The notes below the pieces were generated by a model that saw only the letters and a list, made by a program, of their open reading frames with translations, did no database searches and was not told the DNA's origin. Shown here piece by piece: positions 16,794 through 23,097 of a stretch of 36,389 nucleotides of DNA. Positions within the stretch are counted from its first letter, which is position 1, and each line of letters begins with the position of its first letter. The translations under genes were made by a program, and so were the position numbers. Location: contig CALKJU010000072.1 of the NCBI GenBank assembly GCA_937995535.1, positions 1-36,389 of the forward strand. The letters are read 5' to 3'. The stretch is from an uncultured Alphaproteobacteria bacterium. Its GTDB lineage: Bacteria; Pseudomonadota; Alphaproteobacteria; Geminicoccales; Geminicoccaceae.

Positions 16794-17291
16794 ATGAGCG
16801 AGGCGACGCCCAAGAGCGCGACCCAGGCCGCCCGCCAGCGCGTCTTCCTGGTGGTCGTCGACGAGAGCGAGGAGATGCGCAACGCGTTGCGCTTCGCCTG
16901 CCGGCGGGCGCAGAACACGCGCGGCCGGGTGGCGCTGCTCTACGTCATCGAGCCGACCGAGTTCCAGCACTGGCTCGGGGTCGGCCGGGTGATGGAAGAG
17001 GAGGCGCGGGCCGAGGCCGAGCGACGCCTCCAGGCGCTCGCCGATCAGGTCTACGCAGAGACCGGGACGATGCCGGTCGTCCACATCCGGATCGGCGATC
17101 GGGCGGAGCAACTCGTGGCCCTGCTCAAGGAGGACGACACCATCTCGCTGCTCGTCCTCGCGACCGCGGTCGGTTCCAACCCCGGCCCGCTGGTCACCTA
17201 CCTGATGAGCAATCTCGGCCGCGGCATCCGCATTCCGGTGACCCTCGTCCCCGGCCAGCTCACCGACGCCGAGATCGACGCCGTCACCTGA
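16794..17291 (+). CDS. Universal stress protein (UspA domain)
   Basis: 165-residue single-domain UspA-like protein. The ATG at 16794 has GGAGG at 16781-16785, and the gene starts 2 bases after the TIGR02186 stop. The first strand reads VFLVVVDESEEMRNALRFA, followed by RVALLYVIEP and VVHIRIGDRAEQLVALL, the standard alpha/beta order. The nucleotide-loop region reads LLVLATAVGSNPGPLVTYLM. It only partly matches the ATP-binding G-2x-G-9x-G(S/T) pattern, so ATP binding is uncertain. The role is probably a cytoplasmic stress or energy-state response. It is the last gene of the sulfur-related group and converges with the amidase gene 7 bases away. Confidence 0.88.
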   Translation: MSEATPKSATQAARQRVFLVVVDESEEMRNALRFACRRAQNTRGRVALLYVIEPTEFQHWLGVGRVMEEEARAEAERRLQALADQVYAETGTMPVVHIRIGDRAEQLVALLKEDDTISLLVLATAVGSNPGPLVTYLMSNLGRGIRIPVTLVPGQLTDAEIDAVT

Positions 17292-17298
17292 GAGCCGA

Positions 17299-18177
17299 TC
17301 AGAGCTGCGGCTCGCGGCCGTCGAAGGTCAGGAGGGGCAGGTAGAGCTCCGGGCGCCGGTCGCGGAACAGGCCCCACGCCGCCCGGCGGCGCGCAAGCTC
17401 GTCGAGGTCGAAGCTCGCGCTGAGGACCGTCTCCTCGTCGCGCCCGGCCTCGGCGACCAGCTCGCCCGTGATCCCGGCGATGAAGGATCGCCCGTAGAAG
17501 GTCACCGCGCAGGACTGGCCGGTCTCGACGCCGATCCGGTTGGCGGCCAGCACCGGTACCATGTTCGCGGCGGCATGCCCCTGCATCACGCGCTGCCAGT
17601 GATCGCTCGAATCCCAGTCCGGCTCCCCCGGCTCGGAGCCGATCGCGGTCGGGTAGAGGAGCAGTTCCGCGCCCATGATGGCCATCGCCCGGGCCGCTTC
17701 CGGGAACCACTGGTCCCAGCAGATCCCGACGCCGATGCAGCCGATCCGCGTCTGCCAGACGCGCAGGCCGGTGTCGCCGGGGGTGAAGTAGTACTTCTCC
17801 TCATAGCCGGGGCCGTCCGGGATGTGGCTCTTTCGATAGGCGCCGAGCACGCGGCCGTCGGCGTCGATCACCGCCAGGGAGTTGAAGTAGCTGTTGTTGG
17901 CCCGCTCGAAGAAGCTGATCGGCAGCACGACCTCGAGCTCGCTCGCCAGCCGGCTCATCCGCGCGAGCAGCGGGTTGCCCTCGAAGCGCTGCGCCAACGC
18001 GAAATGCGCGGGATCGCGGTCCTTGCAGAAATAGGGGCTCTCGAACAGCTCCTGAAGTAGAACGAGCCCGGCGCCGCGGGTGGCGGCGGCGCGCACGAGA
18101 CGCTCGGCGCGGGCCACGTTGCCGTCGCGGTCCCAGGTGCAGGACATCTGCGCCACGGCCACGTTGACTGGTCGCAT
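17299..18177 (-). CDS. aguB: N-carbamoylputrescine amidase
   Basis: 292-residue nitrilase-superfamily enzyme that hydrolyses N-carbamoylputrescine to putrescine, CO2 and ammonia. The catalytic triad is E43 (LLQELFESPYF), K116 (YRKSHIPDGPGYEEKYYF) and C153 (GICWDQWFPEAAR). The stretches just quoted and MAIMGAELLLYPTAIGSEP are typical of plant and bacterial N-carbamoylputrescine amidases rather than of general nitrilases. The length is normal for the family. The usual partner, agmatine deiminase (aguA), is not in the window. A DUF1194 gene lies 66 bases upstream on the same strand. Related omega-amidase or beta-ureidopropionase activity is possible but less likely. Confidence 0.88.
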   Translation of the reverse strand: MRPVNVAVAQMSCTWDRDGNVARAERLVRAAATRGAGLVLLQELFESPYFCKDRDPAHFALAQRFEGNPLLARMSRLASELEVVLPISFFERANNSYFNSLAVIDADGRVLGAYRKSHIPDGPGYEEKYYFTPGDTGLRVWQTRIGCIGVGICWDQWFPEAARAMAIMGAELLLYPTAIGSEPGEPDWDSSDHWQRVMQGHAAANMVPVLAANRIGVETGQSCAVTFYGRSFIAGITGELVAEAGRDEETVLSASFDLDELARRRAAWGLFRDRRPELYLPLLTFDGREPQL

Positions 18178-18243
18178 CGACGCCCCCGAGGATCTGCTCC
18201 GCGCACTATGCGGAACGGGTCTCGCCGATGCCAGCCCGAACTG

Positions 18244-18984
18244 TCAGCCTCCTGCCCGGCCGGCGAAGCGGCGTGCCGGCTCCGGCTCGCGACCAGCGAT
18301 CTCCAGGATAAGCTTGTTGAGAATGGCTTCGCGGAAAGCGTCGAAACCCCTTGCCACGACGACGAAACTGCCCGGGCCGCCGATCACCTGCTCGGCATAG
18401 TAGCGATCGAGCTCGATCTCCATCGGCGTCGGCAGGTTCCATGGCTGCACCCGATCGTTGAGGATCGGCAAGCCGTTGATCACCACGTCGCGGGCCAACG
18501 CATCGGCGCGCGCGGCGGCCAAGGGGCGACCACGATTGTTCGGCCCGTCGCCGGAGATGTCGATCACCCGCCGCTCGCCGACGAAGCCGTTGTCGTCGAA
18601 GAGCGTGACGGCATAGTCGATGGCACTGCTGATCGAGGTGTACATGCCGCGGGTGACCGGCGCCTCGGCGAGCTCGCTGGCCAAGGCGAGGCTGTCGGCC
18701 TCGTCCGCGACGAGCCGCCAGTCGATCAAGGTCCGCTGATGCTCGGCGCCCGACCATTCGACGTAGGTCACGGCGATACGGCCGTGGAAGTTGCTCCGGA
18801 TCGCGGTGATGACCGCCGGGTCCGACCAGGCGTCGACGTAGCCGCGGCGCTGCTGGGCGGCCTCGTACGGATCGATGCTGCCCGAGATGTCGACGGCCAG
18901 GACCAGCTCGAGATCCACCGGCACCTCCGCCGCTGCCGGGGGGACGGCGAGCAGCAGAGCGAACAGACCGAACGCGCAGCGCAT
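18244..18984 (-). CDS. DUF1194 secreted von Willebrand A-like protein
   Basis: 246 residues. The ATG at 18984 has GGAGAG about 5 bases upstream and begins a Sec signal peptide (MRCAFGLFALLLAVPPAAAE). The mature protein opens with VDLELVLAVDISGSIDPYEA, a MIDAS-like metal site with D32, S34 and S36 (DxSxS). RIAVTYVEWSGAEHQ and RRVIDISGDGPNNRGRPL follow, both typical of DUF1194. NGLPILND and YYAEQVIGGPGSFVVVARGF complete the family pattern. It is a periplasmic protein that may bind a partner through the metal site; its biological role is unknown. It could be co-transcribed with aguB downstream. Confidence 0.85.
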   Translation of the reverse strand: MRCAFGLFALLLAVPPAAAEVPVDLELVLAVDISGSIDPYEAAQQRRGYVDAWSDPAVITAIRSNFHGRIAVTYVEWSGAEHQRTLIDWRLVADEADSLALASELAEAPVTRGMYTSISSAIDYAVTLFDDNGFVGERRVIDISGDGPNNRGRPLAAARADALARDVVINGLPILNDRVQPWNLPTPMEIELDRYYAEQVIGGPGSFVVVARGFDAFREAILNKLILEIAGREPEPARRFAGRAGG

Positions 18985-19915
18985 CAGGCTCTCCGAATGA
19001 TAGCTTCGCGCGATGATGGTAGTGCGTGCGTGGTCGCGCAATCGGTGAGGTTCTGGCCGAGGCCCAGCCGAGGCACGCTCGGCGCCACCTGACCATACGG
19101 CGCGATCAGCGACGCGACGATCGCCCCACTCCACGGCCAGCCTCAGAAAACCGCTCGCGAGACGCGCCGGGCACTCCGGTGGTTCCGCAGGTTCGATGCT
19201 TGCTTCATCGCCACGACGGTGGGGAACACGCATCGGCGTCGGTCCCGCGGCACCGCGACCGAGCTGCCTTTGCCGGAGGTCGTCCCGCCGGTCATCGCCC
19301 GCCAAGTGATGGCGGCTCTGCTCTGCCTCGCCCTCCGTTGCCAACTGCTGTCTCAGGTCGGCCTCCTGAAGATGCGCCCGGGGGCTGATCACCACGACGA
19401 GTTCCGCGCGGCCGGCCCGCTCTCCCGGCTCACGCTTTGTCTGCGCGGCGGTCGCAGGCAATCCAGCTGGCATCGTCGGTAAGGGAGCTGGCGCGCGCTC
19501 GTCTTTCTTCCAGCCCGCGTCGTCAGGCTCGCTGAGGCGCGCGTCCTGCCGCGTCGGACGACAACGATCCGCTGCTTCCACCGACACGTCGCGGCGGGCG
19601 ACACGGCCGTCGCCCGGCTGCTGTGGCAGCGCAGCCGCCCGCCCTTATCGAGCGGCGGGAGAACGAGCGCCGTCGGTCCTGCTGGTTTCGCCGCTGCGCT
19701 GAGTGCCAGAGGATATGCCCCGTGATTGATCAGGCCCTTGGCGACTCGCCAGCCGGCTGTGGCCTGCGCGCAACGCGAAGTCGTGATGCCCGCTGCCTGG
19801 GCAGCCTAACCCACGGTCCACTTGAGCTGAACGCCCACCTGCCCACTTCACGGGCGTGCGCTGCATGTCTCTTCGGCAGCTTACTAAGTTGTTGTGCCGC
19901 ATCATCTTGCGGAAC

Positions 19916-19939
19916 GGATTGGGTGGCCGCTCCCAATCC
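19916..19939. terminator. Perfect 8-bp stem-loop in the gene-poor region
   Basis: GGATTGGG (19916-19923) pairs perfectly with CCCAATCC (19932-19939) around TGGCCGCT. Only TT follows, so it is a weak terminator candidate at best. It may instead be part of a structured RNA. Confidence 0.45.
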
Positions 19940-20001
19940 TTGCCCGGTGGCCGGTGATATCCAGCACTTCCGCGCGTCGCGCTCGGTGCTATCTGTTCGC
20001 T

Positions 20002-20017
20002 CGATGTCATGACATCG
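20002..20017. promoter_or_regulatory. Perfect 16-bp palindrome upstream of the channel-type operon
   Basis: CGATGTCATGACATCG equals its reverse complement. It lies 111 bases before the first gene of the three-gene operon, a sensible place for a dimeric regulator. The TGTCA/TGACA half-sites resemble those of many GntR- or MarR-type operators, but no regulator gene is adjacent, so assignment is open. Confidence 0.5.
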
Positions 20018-20040
20018 CCTTTTGGTCGCTCACTGGCTGA

Positions 20041-20056
20041 TCGCCCGATTGGGCGA
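20041..20056. promoter_or_regulatory. Hairpin in the leader of the channel-type operon
   Basis: TCGCCC pairs perfectly with GGGCGA around GATT. It lies 72 bases before the first gene and may belong to its untranslated leader. Confidence 0.4.
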
Positions 20057-20127
20057 AGGGCTCCTGGTCCCGCTCGCTCTAAGCGCGGTCAGTCCGGCAG
20101 CGACGCCCGAACCCGAGGCAGGCAGTC

Positions 20128-20835
20128 ATGGCCATCGCATCCCCTCGACTTCTGGCTCTCGCCTACGACCGGCACGACAGGGCCGGTGACCTGGCCGACC
20201 CCGGCGCTGAGCGCTACCGCTGGCTCCTCCTGCTGCGCTTCGCCCTGCTGAACATGGCGGCGCTGGCTCTTGTCGGCGGGGCCTGGACCAGCGGCTGGCT
20301 CGACACCGTGCGCGGCGCGGACGCGACCGGACTGTGCGCGCTGATCGTCGCGGTGTTCATCATCGGCCTCGGGCGCGCTGGAGAGCGCGTCTGGGTGCTC
20401 AGCCGCGAGTTGAACGACCTCGCCCACGGGCGCGCCGGGGTGGCGAGCAAGACGGGCGCGCATCTCGCCCAGGTCGCCCAGGCCGACGCGACGACGCGGG
20501 CGACCCTCGCGGCGACCCTGCGGCTGAAGCTGGCCCAGCGGATCAGCGGGGTGAGGCATATCGCGGCGTCCCTCGTGCTGCTCGGGCTGATCGGCACCGT
20601 GGTCGGCTTCGTCATCGCCCTCTCCGGCGTCGATCCGAGCAATGCCGCCGATCCGGCCTCGATCGGGCCGATGGTCTCGACACTGATCGCCGGGATGTCG
20701 ACCGCGCTCTACACCACGCTCGTCGGCGCGGTCCTCAACATCTGGCTGATGCTCAACTACCGCATCCTCGAAGGCGGCGCGGTGCATCTCTACACGCGCC
20801 TGGTCGAGCTGGGAGAGCAACATGGACGCGCTTGA
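20128..20835 (+). CDS. MotA/TolQ/ExbB-type proton channel protein
   Basis: 235 residues. Membrane spans are visible at about residues 32-53, 66-82, 144-165 and 181-210, with a cytoplasmic Ala/Arg-rich stretch between the second and third. The third span reads LVLLGLIGTVVGFVIALSGV and the fourth IAGMSTALYTTLVGAVLNIW. These carry the conserved 'GLIGTVxG' and 'ALxTTLxG' patterns of MotA/TolQ/ExbB. T156 and T197 stand where TolQ and ExbB have their proton-pathway threonines. Proteins of this family form pentamers around a single-span partner and convert proton flow into work. The partner here is probably the overlapping next gene rather than a standard TolR/ExbD. The family is clear; the role is not. 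Confidence 0.85.
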   Translation: MAIASPRLLALAYDRHDRAGDLADPGAERYRWLLLLRFALLNMAALALVGGAWTSGWLDTVRGADATGLCALIVAVFIIGLGRAGERVWVLSRELNDLAHGRAGVASKTGAHLAQVAQADATTRATLAATLRLKLAQRISGVRHIAASLVLLGLIGTVVGFVIALSGVDPSNAADPASIGPMVSTLIAGMSTALYTTLVGAVLNIWLMLNYRILEGGAVHLYTRLVELGEQHGRA

Positions 20836-21430
20836 CCGCAGCGACGAGGACGACGACGGAACGGTGTTCCGCGACGTCATCACCCTGGCGCTCGCCGGTT
20901 TCGTCGCGATCGTCATCCTGCTGCTGCCGCACCTCGGGGCACAGGCGGCGAAGACCGCCGAGGATGCCAGAATGCCGGGCAACGTCCTGGTCGAGGTGAC
21001 CTGGCCGCCGGAGTTCGATACCGACGTCGACCTGTGGGTCCAGGCGCCGGGCGACATTCCCGTCGGCTACTCGAACAAGGGTGGCGCGGTGTTCAACCTG
21101 CTGCGCGACGATCTCGGGCAGAAGCTCGATCTGTCCGGCCTCAACTACGAAGTCGCCTACGCCCGCGGCGTCATCGCCGGCGAGTACACCATCAACCTGC
21201 ACCTCTACCGGCACCTGTCGAAGACGCTCCCGGTGCCTGCGCGCGTGGTCGTCAGCACGCGCAGCGACGACGGCAGCGCGGCGCGGCAGATCCTCGCCAC
21301 CGACGCCGAGCTGCGCCGCGAGGGCCAGGAGCTGACCGTGCTGCGCTTTCGGCTCGACGCCCAAGGCGCGCTCGTGCCGGACAGCGTTCACAACCTGCAA
21401 CGTCCGCTTCGCAGCGGGAGGAAGTCATGA
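20822..21430 (+). CDS. Single-span membrane protein with DVDLWV periplasmic domain, TolR/ExbD-like topology
   Basis: 202 residues. The ATG at 20822 lies inside the channel gene, with GGGAGAG just upstream. An acidic N-terminus (SDEDDDGT) is followed by one membrane span at about residues 19-38, preceded by FRDVITLAL. D18 at the inner edge of this span is placed like the proton-carrying Asp of ExbD and TolR; this is inference. The periplasmic part does not look like ExbD/TolR. It contains FDTDVDLWVQAPGDIPVGYS, then a Gly/Asn turn, an acidic RDDLG and AGEYTINLHLYRH. That order recalls DUF2135/YfaP-type beta domains, but only as a resemblance. It overlaps the third gene in ATGA. I do not recognise a described family. 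Confidence 0.75.
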   Translation: MDALDRSDEDDDGTVFRDVITLALAGFVAIVILLLPHLGAQAAKTAEDARMPGNVLVEVTWPPEFDTDVDLWVQAPGDIPVGYSNKGGAVFNLLRDDLGQKLDLSGLNYEVAYARGVIAGEYTINLHLYRHLSKTLPVPARVVVSTRSDDGSAARQILATDAELRREGQELTVLRFRLDAQGALVPDSVHNLQRPLRSGRKS

Positions 21431-21942
21431 GCAGCATGCCCGTCATCTTCGCCGCCACGGTCGTCCTGGCGAGCGCTCTGGGCACGATCGCGCTCTGGGC
21501 GCCGCGGCGCCTTGCCGCCAAGCTCGGAGCGCTCGGCGTCTTTGCGCTGTTCCTGCCGGTCGGCTTCGCGGGCTGGTCCGATCTGCTGAGCCGCCCCAAG
21601 CCGATCGCCTTCGAATGGCTCCAGGCGCAGGCCGGTGAGGCGAACGTGCTCGCCGGCACGATCGACGAGGGCGAGCGGATCTATGTCTGGTTGCAGCTCG
21701 ACGGGGCCGCCGAGCCGCGCGCCTACGAGCTGCCGTGGGACCGCGATCGGGCGCGCGAGCTGCAGGAGGCCCTGCGCTCGGCCGAGAACGACGGCACCGG
21801 TGTGCGGATGCGGCTGCCCTTCGAGCCGTCCCTCGATCCGGAGCAGCCCAGGTTCTACGCCCTGCCGCAGCCGGCCCTGCCACCCAAGGACCTGCCCGCG
21901 CCGAGTGCGAAGCGCTTCATCCCGCCCGAACAGGAGGTGTAG
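21427..21942 (+). CDS. Two-span membrane protein of unknown function, third gene of the channel-type operon
   Basis: 171 residues. The ATG at 21427 overlaps the previous stop (ATGA), so the genes are probably translationally coupled. Two hydrophobic spans (about residues 5-24 and 33-52) are followed by a soluble domain. This contains RPKPIAFEWLQAQAGEANVL, EGERIYVWLQLDGAAEPRAY and TGVRMRLPFEPSLDPEQPRF, then a Pro-rich tail (ALPQPALPPKDLPAP). Both ends and the soluble domain could lie on the same side. I do not recognise the family and can assign no activity. Strict overlap with the channel genes suggests a structural or regulatory subunit of one complex. Confidence 0.75.
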   Translation: MSSMPVIFAATVVLASALGTIALWAPRRLAAKLGALGVFALFLPVGFAGWSDLLSRPKPIAFEWLQAQAGEANVLAGTIDEGERIYVWLQLDGAAEPRAYELPWDRDRARELQEALRSAENDGTGVRMRLPFEPSLDPEQPRFYALPQPALPPKDLPAPSAKRFIPPEQEV

Positions 21943-22062
21943 GCGGCGAGGTTCCACCGCTTCCGCCGTACGGGCGGACGCCCCACAAAGCGCCCTCGTC
22001 CACGCGCCACATCCGTGGCAGCATCGCGACCGTTCGCGGAGCGACGACGGAGGGGAACGGGC

Positions 22063-23097
22063 GTGCCGATACGTCACCGGGTCGTGGCGCTTGCCGTGCT
22101 CGGCTGCGCTCTCGTGACCTCCGCTGCCCCACGCGCCGCCGAGCTGCGTGCGATCGCCATCCTGACGCCCGAGCAGAGCACCGACTTCGGCTGGAACCAG
22201 CAGGGTGTCACGGCGGCGCGCGCGGTCGCGGCCGAGCGCGGCCTCGAGCTCCTGGTCGCCGAAGGACTCGGTTATGGCGACGTGCGCCCGACCATGCGCG
22301 AGCTCGTCGCCGACGGTGCCGGGCTGCTGATCGCCCATGCCAGCGGCTACAACACCGCGGCGCCGGAGATCGCCGCGGAGACCGGCGTGCCGGTGGCCAT
22401 CGTCGACGCCCCCGAAGCGCTGCGTCCGGGCCTCGTCGCGGACTACACGCTCAGCGGCCACGAGGGCGCCTATCTCGCCGGCCGTCTCGCGGCCAAGCTG
22501 ACCCGCACCGGCACTGTCGGCATCGTCGTCTCCGGCGAGCCGCCGTCGTGGAACTCGCAGTCGATCGCCTTCGCCCAGGGGGTGCGCGCCGAACGTGGCG
22601 ACGTGACGATCCGCTATGCGGTGATCGGCCCCGCCGCCTACAGCGACGCCGCCGGAGGCAAGCGGGTCACGGAATCGATCATCGCCGCCGGCGCCGACAT
22701 CGTCTTCGGCCAGGGTGACGGCTCGACCTTCGGCATGCTGCAGGCGGTCGAGACGACCCGCGCCGTCGATGGCGGAGATGTGCTGTTCATCGACGTGATC
22801 GGCGACAAGTCGAGCATCGATAAAGGCCACCTGCTGAGTTCGGTGGTCTGGGACATGACGCCCGTCTACCGCGCCATGCTCGATGACCTCGGCGCCGGCC
22901 GTTTCGGCACGCGCAATTACCAGATCTCGCTTGCCGACGGCTCGGTGAGTCTGCTGCGTACGCCGCAGATCCCCGATGCGGTCTGGGAGGAGGTCATGGC
23001 GCTGCGCGACGAGATCATCGCCGGGCGGATCGTGGTCGTGCCGGAGTTCGACGCCAAGGCCGTTCGCCCGTTCGTGTCCGAGGTGACGAGCCCCTGA
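22063..23097 (+). CDS. BMP-family ABC transporter substrate-binding protein
   Basis: 344-residue periplasmic binding protein of the Bmp/PnrA family, which usually binds nucleosides. The GTG at 22063 is chosen because GGAGGGG lies 7 bases upstream and it directly precedes a Sec signal (VVALAVLGCALVTSAAPRAA). The mature start reads ELRAIAILTPEQSTDFGWNQ, and the family pattern DFGWNQQGVTAA is clear. Further matches are ADYTLSGHEGAYLAGRLAAK and ADIVFGQGDGSTFGMLQAV. A purine nucleoside or related ligand is expected from the family, but this branch is divergent. Its stop overlaps the apparent CTG start of the ATPase gene. Confidence 0.88.
   Translation: MPIRHRVVALAVLGCALVTSAAPRAAELRAIAILTPEQSTDFGWNQQGVTAARAVAAERGLELLVAEGLGYGDVRPTMRELVADGAGLLIAHASGYNTAAPEIAAETGVPVAIVDAPEALRPGLVADYTLSGHEGAYLAGRLAAKLTRTGTVGIVVSGEPPSWNSQSIAFAQGVRAERGDVTIRYAVIGPAAYSDAAGGKRVTESIIAAGADIVFGQGDGSTFGMLQAVETTRAVDGGDVLFIDVIGDKSSIDKGHLLSSVVWDMTPVYRAMLDDLGAGRFGTRNYQISLADGSVSLLRTPQIPDAVWEEVMALRDEIIAGRIVVVPEFDAKAVRPFVSEVTSP
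23080..23086 (+). promoter_or_regulatory. Ribosome-binding site supporting a CTG start
   Basis: GAGGTGA is fully complementary to the end of 16S rRNA and lies 7 bases before the CTG at 23094. No ATG, GTG or TTG is in a usable position behind it for the ATPase frame, so it supports CTG as the initiation codon. Confidence 0.65.

Larger units (their letters stand above)
18985..20127. other. Gene-poor region of about 1.1 kb with several inverted repeats
   Basis: No open frame here gives a protein I recognise or a convincing codon pattern; the open frames are Arg-, Pro- and Cys-rich as expected for chance frames in GC-rich DNA. Base composition becomes visibly more AT-rich from about 19680 onward. 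The region contains GCCGAG/CTCGGC at 19067-19083, GCTGCC/GGCAGC at 19792-19805, an 8-bp stem at 19916-19939, a 16-bp palindrome at 20002-20017 and a 6-bp stem at 20041-20056. It may hold promoters for the genes on both sides, a small RNA, or the remains of a lost gene. Confidence 0.5.

Noticed and set aside
19623..20012. Possible 129-codon Cys-rich protein in the gene-poor region
   Set aside because: There is no recognisable family, no ribosome site and low-quality codon use; I describe the interval as gene-poor instead.
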